Source of the DNA: Camarhynchus parvulus
Taxonomy: Eukaryota; Chordata; Aves; Passeriformes; Thraupidae
Direction: 5' to 3'
DNA: 64,000 bases
Assembly (NCBI RefSeq): GCF_901933205.1
Contig: NC_044573.1
Coordinates: 59,832,493-59,896,492, forward strand
Within the stretch, counting starts at the first letter, position 1, and every line of letters starts with the position of its first letter. Under the pieces are notes generated by a model. It searched no databases and had not been told where the DNA came from. It was given only the letters and a program-made list of their open reading frames with translations. The translations under genes were made by a program, and so were the position numbers. This document shows, one piece after another, positions 60,201-64,000 of the stretch.

Positions 60201-62986
60201 CTACAACTGTGTCAAAGCTTTGCGGTCCCGGCGCATCAACATGGTACAAACTGAGGTACAGCAGTTTGCCTTTGAAGCACCTGATGCTTTTTGAAACATT
60301 CTAGGTCAGGATTTCACTGTGACTCTGCAAAGTGAGCAGGTGGTAGCCCTGCCAAGGGGGTGCCTCCACTGGGGACAATTGCTGAGTGTAAAAGCACCCA
60401 GAACCAGGGTGGTGCAACAAATCTGCCAACTCTTGTAGTCTTCACAGAAACAAGTGCCCTCCCAACTAGGTAACAAAAGGAAAGAAAGATTTTTTTCAGG
60501 GAAGACCTTACCTTAGGCTTGTCTGGGATATCTCTTCCCAGCTCTGATATTAGCAATCCCAGGATCTCAAAGGTGGAATTTCAGCAGGCTGACACTTGTT
60601 TTAGACAATCTTCAGTCACTTTATCTATAACTTGACTGGTGAACTTGAAGTCCATTTCACACTCTCTTTTCAATTCTGTTTTTGTTTGCTTTATTAACCT
60701 TGCTGTGAATCTTTTCCATATTTTTACTCTTGGTCTTTCAACACACCTTCAGCAGCTTCACAATAAAACTATTGCCTTAGGAATGAAGTTCTAGAAGCTC
60801 CCACTCTGCCACCAGAGTACCACTGAGCTTCCAAAGAAACACAGGTTATTGGTTTCTCTTGGCAGATTACTTGACATGGTTCACCACTTCTCTCTCCTGC
60901 CCTCCATAAGGATGTGTACTTGAGATGTTATTTAACCTATGACCTCACGGAAATCTCTGCAGATGGCAGCCAAACATGCCAGTGTAATTTGGTGCAGTTT
61001 TTATTCCATGCTGCAACCTATGCCAATAGGTTGAACCTATCAATGAATGATGGTCCTGGTCAACTGCTCCTGCTATATGCCCATTAACCTTTGGGAAGAG
61101 CATGGGGTGGAGTGTTTCAGTGTGACTGCTTTAACCCTCGCAGTCTAATCCGCACTTGCATGTGAATTAACACATCTACTATTATTCCTTTCTCTCCCTT
61201 TTGGCTCTTACCTCTCACATTCTCTCAGAGGTTCATGCTTGCACAGCAAAACAAAGCTGTCATTGCATCAAGTCCTTGTGATGGTCATACAGTCAACAAT
61301 AGCTCCATAACTGTGTAGGTAAGGCTGTAAAGCCAGAAGATGACTGTGGTCCTTGGACATGTGCTGCTTTTACAGGCACATGTTAAATTTTGTACTCTTA
61401 AGAGCCTTGTTGGTATTCACAATACCTACGTGAGGCTGGCACAGTTCTAGAAAAGGTTTGCATCTATTGCTCTCAGGGTGAGTAAATATAATGAGCATTT
61501 TGTGTAAAAATTGACAGGAGGCCTAACTGAAACAGTAATGCAGTTATCTAGGACTCAGGCTTTCACAAGGCAAGTTAGTAAAAATGGGAAGAAATGGTGC
61601 TTCTGTTTGAACACACTGGAATTTATTAGTGGCCTAGAGCCAAATATGAGGCAACTGATGCAGTAGCTTGCACATGCATAAGGAGAATGCAGTGTGCCAA
61701 ATACTTGCTAATCACACTAGTAGTGCTTGAAGCAATTTACACTTTCTACTAACATCAGAAGATTGAGAGCTATTTTAAAAAAATTGATAAAGCAAACAAG
61801 CCTTTGGCATATGCACAGAAACCCACAAGCACTACAAGAAAACTGAAAATCTCTTAAATAAATTACTATCCCTGTTCTGTTAAGTTTTACTGAATTTAAA
61901 TTGGTCCTGGAGGAAACATCCTTGTTCACTGCACCCCAGTAAAAACAAGACTGCTTATTATTTAATGGATTGATGGACAGTACTTTGAATGGGTTTAAGA
62001 GTGTGCAGTAGACCTGTTTATCCTAAAAGAAGGAAAGATCTGTTGGTTTTAAATGACTGCAATTTTTGTTTCTTTTCCTAATTTGACAGGAGCAGTACAT
62101 CTTTATTCATGATGCCATTCTAGAAGCTTGCCTGTGTGGAGAAACTGCCATTCCTGTCTGTGAATTCAAAGCTGCTTATTTTGATATGATTAGAATAGAC
62201 TCTCAGACAAACTCTTCACATCTCAAAGATGAGTTTCAGGTATTCACAGTTCCTACTAACTCTTGATGTGACAACAAATTTTTTTTGCCTCTAGATATAT
62301 TTAATTTATTTTAAGGAGAAGGTTTTTCATATGACTTTTGTAGCAATTTGTCCCTAACTTTTTGTCCACAAAATAAAGCACCCATGTTTATATGCTTTGC
62401 AAAATTGTTTTGAATACAGAATATCCTCCTTTTAATAAAATTGCAGTAAATATCTGTCTGAAATAAAGATCAGTGAGTAGGAGCCAGAGAGAGTTCTGGC
62501 TTGCATTTGCACATTCAAGGCATAGCTTTTTAGAGCTCCAAAGGATCCTCTTTGTTTTATTCCTTTCTGAAGGGATGGTGTGACGTGGAATGTGTTCAGT
62601 GGTACATGGAGTGCCTTTAATACCCACAGCTTCACCCCCCTTGCAAAGCCCCAGAATGTCCAACAAACAGAGAGGAGCTTGCATTTACTAATGTCTTTTT
62701 TGGTAATGCCTCGTGTTTTCTCATATTGCAATAATTTACAGTAAATCTTGGGACTCCTGAGTCCCATGTGTGTTAGCTCAGCGTGCTAAAACAAGCATCC
62801 TCTTTCCCTTAGACCCTGAATTCTGTGACCCCTCGCCTGCAGGCGGAGGACTGCAGCATTGCCTGCTTGCCAAGGAACCACGACAAGAACCGCTTCATGG
62901 ATATGCTGCCACCTGACAGATGTCTGCCTTTCTTAATTACTATTGACGGGGAGAGCAGCAACTACATCAATGCTGCTCTTATGGAC
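1774..62986 (+). CDS. PTPRK: Receptor-type tyrosine-protein phosphatase kappa, partial spliced gene (14 constitutive exons)
   Basis: The spliced exons encode a type I membrane receptor that removes phosphate from tyrosine on cytoplasmic proteins. The family (PTPRK, PTPRM, PTPRT, PTPRU) acts at cell-cell contacts through homophilic adhesion and targets junction proteins such as catenins. Visible in order are the end of the last fibronectin III domain with an RTKR furin site, a stalk, one hydrophobic membrane span, a juxtamembrane tail, a wedge helix region, a full D1 domain ([23 protein letters not shown]) and the start of D2. The constitutive exons sum to 1 + 608 codons, about 40 percent of the roughly 1,440-residue family protein. 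The start codon, MAM and Ig domains are upstream and the D2 active-site region is downstream of the window. PTPRK is preferred over its paralogues because the furin region, stalk and juxtamembrane tail match PTPRK as I know it. All phases agree and no inactivating change is seen. Confidence 0.96.
2048..2053 (+). promoter_or_regulatory. PTPRK: Non-canonical GC splice donor (AG|GCAAGT)
   Basis: The base after the last G of the exon is G, then C, giving AAG|GCAAGT. This is the strong consensus of the rare GC-AG intron class handled by the major spliceosome. The nearest GT, at 2052, would shift the reading frame, so the GC donor is required by the protein. Confidence 0.9.
3349..3388. repeat. 20-bp tandem duplication
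   Basis: Two copies of GAACACAGTATTTTTTGGTT lie back to back, differing only in the final base. A local slippage or duplication event in the intron. Confidence 0.85.
4858..4894 (+). CDS. PTPRK: PTPRK exon: extracellular stalk
   Basis: This 37-nt exon follows TTAACAG and ends before GTAAGA. It encodes [12 protein letters not shown] plus the first base of an alanine codon (phase 1). It lies between the last FNIII domain and the membrane span, in the stalk where the family is shed by metalloproteases. The small size and the flanking phases (0 in, 1 out) fit both neighbours. Confidence 0.95.
8519..8765 (-). mobile_element. CR1 LINE 3'-end fragment
   Basis: The plus strand opens AATCATAGAACTGTTAGGG and then GACCCCTAAGATCACCAAGT. 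This is the complement of the CR1 3' untranslated end, whose sense strand finishes in ATTCTATG-like units. The body down to the AAATTTTTCCTAATGTC region also fits. It is 5'-truncated, the usual state of CR1 copies. Confidence 0.85.
9611..9690. repeat. Degraded palindromic amniote repeat (hairpin, MITE-like)
   Basis: Left arm GATTGATCCAAAGGCCTTTG followed by ATGTCAATGGG is the near-complement of right arm ACTGACATTAATGTGCTTTG followed by GATTAGG, with about ten bases between. This matches a dispersed hairpin repeat I know from reptile and bird genomes (GATCCAAAG...CTTTGGATC). Its class is uncertain. Confidence 0.6.
13365..14050 (+). mobile_element. CR1 LINE internal fragment (ORF2 remnant)
   Basis: A conceptual read of the plus strand gives interrupted pieces of the CR1 ORF2 polyprotein, for example [20 protein letters not shown] and [15 protein letters not shown] stretches from the reverse-transcriptase region. 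Stops and frame changes make it non-functional. It lacks a recognisable CR1 3' end, so it is an internal, old fragment. Ends are approximate. Confidence 0.75.
15386..15705 (-). mobile_element. CR1 LINE 3'-region fragment
   Basis: The plus strand carries AGGTGCCATATCTGCAGATT, CAGGGATGGTGATTCCACTG, AATAAATTTTTCCCAATGCC and GAAGAGACCACTTCAACCTC. These are in the same order as the CR1 copy at 8519 and extend further 5' on the element. Old and diverged. Confidence 0.8.
24791..24836. repeat. Perfect 23-bp tandem duplication
   Basis: GGGAGGTTAATTGGAGTTTA plus AGA is repeated twice without mismatch, which suggests a recent local duplication. Confidence 0.9.
25876..25980. repeat. Compound TA/CA/TATG microsatellite
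   Basis: Alternating TA, CA and TATG runs over about 100 bases. An open frame across it ([18 protein letters not shown]) is only a translation of the repeat. Confidence 0.9.
32070..32215 (-). mobile_element. CR1 LINE reverse-transcriptase fragment
   Basis: The minus strand reads as degraded CR1 ORF2 sequence, including a [15 protein letters not shown] stretch around the reverse-transcriptase core. About 150 bases remain, with frame damage. Confidence 0.75.
35034..35653 (-). mobile_element. Avian ERV-type LTR, inverted relative to PTPRK
   Basis: On the minus strand the element begins near TGTTGAAGATTGCATGCAAG and ends near CATTCTCAATCA, with TG...CA ends. The plus-strand segment around GGCGGAGCATCTCACAATGG, GATGTTATAGTTCTTATCAG and GAGATAAGGCAAACTGC is one I recognise from bird endogenous-retrovirus LTRs. 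A minus-strand ATTAAA or TTTATT-complement A/T tract at about 35125-35165 may be the polyadenylation region. No internal retroviral genes and no clear target-site duplication; ends are approximate. Confidence 0.55.
36191..36240. repeat. (GATA)n tetranucleotide microsatellite
   Basis: About twelve perfect AGAT units followed by an AC/TA-rich stretch. Perfect and long enough to be length-variable. Confidence 0.95.
36290..36730 (+). mobile_element. CR1 LINE 3' fragment, same strand as PTPRK
   Basis: The stretch begins CAAGGAGGGCAACAAAGACA, contains TTCAGCCTGGAGAAGAGGAG and GGTTCTTCTCCCAGAGGATG, and ends TTGATGATCCTTGTGGGTCC. This is the classic CR1 3' region in sense orientation. The terminal 8-bp repeats are decayed. 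It ends about 180 bases before the transmembrane-exon acceptor and directly follows the GATA repeat. Confidence 0.92.
36911..36916 (+). promoter_or_regulatory. PTPRK: Tandem splice acceptor (TAG-CAG-CAG)
   Basis: The acceptor of the transmembrane exon reads ...TTTAGCAGCAGCAACAG. Cutting after TAG (36910), after the first CAG (36913) or after the second CAG (36916) all keep frame. The results are three, two or one alanine before TEEPEV. Cutting at 36913 gives the two-alanine form I know from mammals, so I used 36914 as the main exon start. Confidence 0.75.
36914..37049 (+). CDS. PTPRK: PTPRK exon: stalk end and transmembrane helix
   Basis: The exon encodes [21 protein letters not shown] followed by one long hydrophobic run ([20 protein letters not shown] and two more residues, codons about 36976-37041) and then a basic stop-transfer KK. 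This is the single membrane span of the receptor. The acidic, proline-containing stretch before it is the extracellular stalk. The exon ends with two bases (AG) of a split codon. That codon becomes serine if the next constitutive exon is joined, or arginine if the 30-nt microexon is included. The start could be 3 nt earlier or later because of the tandem acceptor. Confidence 0.96.
40326..40355 (+). CDS. PTPRK: PTPRK alternative 30-nt microexon, tyrosine-rich juxtamembrane insert
   Basis: Thirty bases lie between TTGCTTGCCAG and GTAAGTAG with matching phase (2 in, 2 out). Inclusion changes VKK-S-KLAKK into [19 protein letters not shown], a ten-residue net gain with five tyrosines just inside the membrane. 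The paralogue PTPRT has a very similar tyrosine-rich stretch in the same place, which supports this as a real family exon. UGC trinucleotides sit close to the 3' splice site (TTTGCTTGCC), a feature of neural microexons controlled by SRRM4. Tissue use cannot be read from the sequence. Confidence 0.88.
42451..42700 (-). mobile_element. CR1 LINE 3'-end fragment
   Basis: The plus strand reads ACAGAATCCCAGAGTAGTTT, AAGATCATCTAGTTCCAAAC, GGGCAGGGACACCTTCTATC and AAAGAATTTCTTCCTAATAT, the complement of a CR1 3' end. An open frame of 120 codons overlapping it (42517-42879) is not a gene. Confidence 0.9.
43942..44102 (+). CDS. PTPRK: PTPRK exon: juxtamembrane cytoplasmic tail
   Basis: The exon follows a long T-tract and GGCTGGGCAG. 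It encodes [20 protein letters not shown] and continues to [16 protein letters not shown], plus one base of the next codon (phase 1). The segment is rich in basic residues at its start and in S, T and Y later, as expected for the flexible juxtamembrane region that links the membrane to the phosphatase wedge. The last base T is completed by one of three downstream choices: the 36-nt exon, the 12-nt exon or the constitutive exon at 49868. Confidence 0.96.
46213..46248 (+). CDS. PTPRK: PTPRK alternative 36-nt cassette exon
   Basis: The exon lies between TTTTCCTACAG and GTGAGG, with phase 1 on both sides. If used alone it replaces the tyrosine of SPR-Y-ENHS by [13 protein letters not shown], a net gain of 12 residues. 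A proline-rich insert of this sequence is one I recognise from mammalian PTPRK isoforms. It lengthens the juxtamembrane linker before the wedge and removes one tyrosine. Inclusion level is unknown. Confidence 0.9.
   Translation, partial: CPMIHLCRQLC
47560..47930 (-). repeat. Possible ancient CR1-like relic
   Basis: Scattered matches to the complement of old CR1 3' regions are seen (TTTTCCTCTGAATGCTTTCC, then AATTGCGGTGCCCCAAATCA and CTTTGTAAATCTGCTCCTGTG-type text). Divergence is high and the call is tentative. Confidence 0.35.
48696..48707 (+). CDS. PTPRK: PTPRK candidate alternative 12-nt microexon
   Basis: The candidate is TGCCTATTACTG between GGGTTAAAG and GTAAGTATT. Twelve bases keep phase 1 on both sides. 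Alone it gives SPR-LPITD-ENHS; joined after the 36-nt exon it gives PTAVL-VPITD-ENHS. The donor is a near-perfect consensus. The acceptor tract TTTTTTGCTGC holds two UGC motifs about 15-20 bases before the exon, typical of SRRM4-type neural microexons. A 12-nt match by itself is weak, so the call rests on phase, splice sites and location between two known PTPRK exons. Confidence 0.68.
49868..50052 (+). CDS. PTPRK: PTPRK exon: wedge region before D1
   Basis: The exon begins after AATACAG, completes the split codon with two bases and encodes 61 codons: [11 protein letters not shown]..., an amphipathic stretch [14 protein letters not shown], then YGFKEEYE. The family uses this helix-turn-helix wedge to pack against the phosphatase domain. 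It ends at phase 0 before GTGAGA. Depending on upstream splicing its first codon is Y (exon joined directly to 44102) or D (joined after an optional exon). Confidence 0.97.
50053..51783 (+). other. PTPRK: PTPRK intron (1,731 bp)
   Basis: The intron lies between GTGAGA and TTTATAG. No repeat or gene is recognised. Confidence 0.9.
51784..51871 (+). CDS. PTPRK: PTPRK exon: start of phosphatase domain D1, KNRY loop
   Basis: The exon encodes [19 protein letters not shown], then [10 protein letters not shown] and the first base of a tyrosine codon. KNRY (51844-51855) is the conserved phosphotyrosine-recognition loop motif of classical PTP domains; its tyrosine stacks on the substrate phosphotyrosine. 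The donor is GTGAGT. Confidence 0.97.
51872..52686 (+). other. PTPRK: PTPRK intron (815 bp)
   Basis: The intron lies between GTGAGT and TTTTTGCAG. An open frame of 139 codons starts at 51872, within the donor itself, and has no recognisable domain. No repeat is recognised. Confidence 0.9.
52687..52763 (+). CDS. PTPRK: PTPRK exon: D1 core, DYINANYID
   Basis: The exon completes the tyrosine codon and encodes [20 protein letters not shown] followed by [13 protein letters not shown] is a signature of the PTP fold. It ends at phase 0 immediately after the aspartate, where either GYQRPS (constitutive) or the six-residue microexon insert can follow. Confidence 0.97.
52956..52973 (+). CDS. PTPRK: PTPRK alternative 18-nt microexon inside the D1 domain
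   Basis: Eighteen bases between GGGCTGTAG and GTAAGTACC encode IWLYRD, phase 0 on both sides. Inclusion changes NYID-GYQRPS to NYID-IWLYRD-GYQRPS, lengthening a surface loop directly after the DYINANYI motif of the catalytic domain. Splice-site strength, frame and a pyrimidine-rich upstream tract support a real optional exon. I believe a matching insert exists in mammalian PTPRK isoforms but cannot verify this here. The effect on catalysis is unknown. Confidence 0.8.
53424..53443. repeat. (TTTG)n microsatellite
   Basis: A short run of TTTG units in the intron after the 18-nt microexon. Confidence 0.8.
53511..53556. repeat. (CA)n/(TA)n microsatellite
   Basis: A CA run of about ten units followed by TA units. 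Confidence 0.9.
54746..54774. repeat. (TA)n(TG)n microsatellite
   Basis: TATATAAATATATATG followed by GTGTGTGTGT. Confidence 0.85.
55378..55414 (+). CDS. PTPRK: PTPRK exon: D1, [12 protein letters not shown]
   Basis: The exon follows GCTGTTTTAG, has 37 nt (phase 0 in, 1 out) and encodes [12 protein letters not shown] plus the first base of a glycine codon. It continues the beta-sheet core of D1 up to the QGP motif. Confidence 0.97.
55415..57206 (+). other. PTPRK: PTPRK intron with CR1 3' tail
   Basis: The intron lies between GTAAGG and TTCTTACAG. A short same-strand CR1 3' end is at 56400-56504. Nothing else is recognised. Confidence 0.9.
56400..56504 (+). mobile_element. CR1 LINE 3' tail with terminal ATTCTRTG repeats
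   Basis: The stretch reads GTTGGACTTGATGATGTTAA, AGGTCTTTTCCAGATAATTC and ends ATTCTGTGATTCTATG, two copies of the 8-bp terminal repeat that defines the CR1 3' end. Only about 100 bases remain, on the same strand as PTPRK. Confidence 0.85.
57207..57304 (+). CDS. PTPRK: PTPRK exon: D1, QGP to NLVEVGR
   Basis: The exon completes the glycine of TQGP and encodes [20 protein letters not shown], then [20 protein letters not shown]-type and VMVTNLVE motifs are standard for classical PTP domains. It ends at phase 0 before GTAAGT. Confidence 0.97.
57305..58006 (+). other. PTPRK: PTPRK intron (702 bp)
   Basis: The intron lies between GTAAGT and ATTTAG. No internal feature is recognised. Confidence 0.9.
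58007..58123 (+). CDS. PTPRK: PTPRK exon: D1, [16 protein letters not shown]
   Basis: The exon has 39 full codons, encoding [20 protein letters not shown], then [19 protein letters not shown]. It holds the central strands of D1 before the WPD loop. The penultimate codon is GGA (glycine) where I recall glutamate in the mammalian protein; the change is compatible with function as far as can be seen. GC content is locally higher than in the neighbouring exons. Confidence 0.97.
58124..58865 (+). other. PTPRK: PTPRK intron (742 bp)
   Basis: The intron lies between GTGAGC and TTTTACAG. No internal feature is recognised. Confidence 0.9.
58866..59020 (+). CDS. PTPRK: PTPRK exon: D1 WPD loop and catalytic cysteine
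   Basis: The exon encodes [20 protein letters not shown] and continues through [20 protein letters not shown] to PIVVHC. The general acid is the aspartate of WPD (58914-58922). The nucleophilic cysteine is encoded at 59016-59018. The exon stops two bases into the following serine codon, so the P-loop [10 protein letters not shown] is split by the intron 59021-60119. Confidence 0.98.
59021..60119 (+). other. PTPRK: PTPRK intron splitting the catalytic P-loop
   Basis: The intron interrupts the serine codon right after the catalytic cysteine (HC-S). It lies between GTATGT and TTTTCAG, with no repeat recognised. Confidence 0.92.
60120..60255 (+). CDS. PTPRK: PTPRK exon: D1 P-loop arginine and Q-loop start
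   Basis: The first base completes the P-loop serine. The exon then encodes [20 protein letters not shown] and [20 protein letters not shown] followed by MVQTE. The phosphate-binding arginine of the P-loop is at 60133-60135. The Q-loop QTEEQY is divided between this exon and the next. All residues needed for an active D1 phosphatase are present. Confidence 0.98.
60256..62089 (+). other. PTPRK: PTPRK intron (1,834 bp) splitting the Q-loop
   Basis: The intron lies between GTACAG and TTTGACAG. It is more GC-rich than its neighbours around 60300-60600, but no element or gene is identified. Confidence 0.9.
62090..62239 (+). CDS. PTPRK: PTPRK exon: D1 end and D1-D2 linker
   Basis: The exon has 50 codons, phase 0 on both sides, starting [20 protein letters not shown] and ending SSHLKDEFQ. 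It completes the Q-loop (the second conserved glutamine is codon 62093-62095) and the last D1 helix. It then runs through the short linker toward D2. Confidence 0.97.
62240..62812 (+). other. PTPRK: PTPRK intron (573 bp)
   Basis: The intron lies between GTATTC and CCCTTAG. Minus-strand open frames of 98-111 codons occur inside it but match nothing I know. Confidence 0.9.
62813..62986 (+). CDS. PTPRK: PTPRK exon: start of second phosphatase domain D2
   Basis: The exon has 58 codons, phase 0 on both sides: [20 protein letters not shown], then [20 protein letters not shown] and [22 protein letters not shown] in place of KNRY is expected in D2, which in this family has little or no activity and serves regulation and substrate binding. 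The rest of D2 (its own cysteine loop) and the C-terminus lie beyond the window. Confidence 0.97.
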
Positions 62987-64000
62987 GTAAGAGACTACCT
63001 TCTTTGTCTGCATAGCGTGCCGTGGAAAGCCCTGTAATGTGAGAGAGAGCACTTGCTGGTTTAAGAAATGGTAATTCTGTTGCTGCAGTGCCCAGTAAAA
63101 CAGTCGTAATGAGGAAGGGTTGGGGGGAGAAGATAAAAAGCCCCACCAGCTTGTGTTTTTGTTCAGAAGGTTAGTTATCTTTGGTCTTTGGCATCCTTGT
63201 GGGACCCTCTGAAAATCTCACCTTTTTAACAGCATTATATAAAGCTCTAGTGTCCAGACCTCCAAATCGCAAATCTCAGCAGGATCTTAAAAATCTGTTT
63301 GTTAGGCAGTAAATGTTAGCTATCTGAACGTGAGGTTACTATCACTATTTCATAAAAAAGTCTTTTTATACTGAGGCAGGAGCAACAAAGGAAGAAAAAA
63401 TGGTTTTCTTGACATGTTTGGCTATAGAGTGTATGATTGAGGAGTTTGTTGTTTATATTTTGAGTTGCTGCTCTTTAAAGTTGAAGTCTGAGTAACAGAA
63501 GTACTGTCAGGGGAAAAGGTAAAATAATGGGAAAAATGGAGTTGAACCTGCTTATCAATAAAGATCTGATCAATAAAGCAGTTCATGTGCTGCCAGACAC
63601 CTTCCTGTGCCTCCCGTTAACTTTTCCAAAGTTAGGCCCCTAAAGCCACTTTTTACTGTAAATGCTTAAATAAGTGGCCTGATTTCCAGGACCATCTCCC
63701 CTTCTTCAAAAATGAAATGCTATCAAAGACTGCCGTGCCAAGGAGAGATACTGAAATAAAATGGCAAATAGCAGCAGAAATCATCAACACTGATTGGTAT
63801 AGTCATCCTTGAGTTCTGCCTGAGCTAGGGCAGGAAACAAACTGATAGCAAAATGCAGCCCCTAATCTCACAACCAGCTTATTGTGTCAAAAAATTTGAG
63901 GAGAAGTGTGTGTAAGACCAATGTATCACTGGGGACTGAACAGATGAATTAGAGCAATGAACAGAATTCTGGCAGCAAAAATTGTTTAGAATTGCAGTTA
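62987..64000 (+). other. PTPRK: PTPRK intron, 5' part (continues outside window)
   Basis: The intron begins GTAAGA after ALMD. To the window end I find no further D2 exon and no recognised repeat; a short ATCAATAAAG direct repeat is at about 63555-63580. Confidence 0.85.

Noticed and set aside
62388..62767. Two minus-strand open frames of 98-111 codons
   Set aside because: They lie wholly within a short PTPRK intron, overlap each other in different frames and resemble nothing known.
63555..63585. Two close AATAAA motifs as a polyadenylation site
   Set aside because: They are within an intron in the middle of D2 and have no supporting 3'-end context; short direct repetition explains the pair.

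Overview
The window is vertebrate nuclear DNA and almost certainly from a bird. The coding pieces match the receptor-type protein tyrosine phosphatase kappa gene (PTPRK, R2B family). The surrounding AT-rich non-coding DNA carries CR1 retrotransposon fragments and two LTRs of avian endogenous-retrovirus type. No bacterial, plasmid or viral genome organisation is present. The bird assignment rests on the repeats and on the PTPRK sequence; the species cannot be given.

One gene runs left to right through the whole window and is cut at both ends. Fourteen constitutive coding exons were found, each with splice sites of the right phase. Together they give 1,825 nt (one leading base plus exactly 608 codons) with no stop or frameshift. 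They cover the end of the extracellular region with the furin site (1774-2047), a short stalk exon (4858-4894), the transmembrane segment (36914-37049), the juxtamembrane tail (43942-44102), the wedge region (49868-50052), the complete catalytic D1 phosphatase domain (51784 to about 62239) and the first part of the second phosphatase domain, D2 (62813-62986). The N-terminal MAM, Ig and most FNIII domains lie upstream of the window, and the rest of D2 lies downstream.

The most interesting structure is a set of small in-frame alternative exons inside the introns. There is a 30-nt tyrosine-rich microexon (40326-40355), a 36-nt cassette (46213-46248), a 12-nt microexon (48696-48707) and an 18-nt microexon that would insert six residues into the D1 domain (52956-52973). 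A tandem TAG-CAG-CAG acceptor in front of the transmembrane exon adds single-residue variation. The intron after the first exon uses a GC donor instead of GT. All four optional exons keep the reading frame in either state, so the cytoplasmic face could exist in many combinations.

Region by region: 1-1773 is an intron with an inverted LTR; 2048-4857 is the GC-AG intron; 4895-36910 is a 32-kb intron holding most repeats (a palindromic amniote repeat, four or five CR1 pieces, a second LTR, microsatellites); 37050-49867 holds three optional exons around the juxtamembrane exon; 50053-64000 holds the compact phosphatase-domain exons. I found no second protein-coding gene and no recognisable tRNA, rRNA or microRNA.
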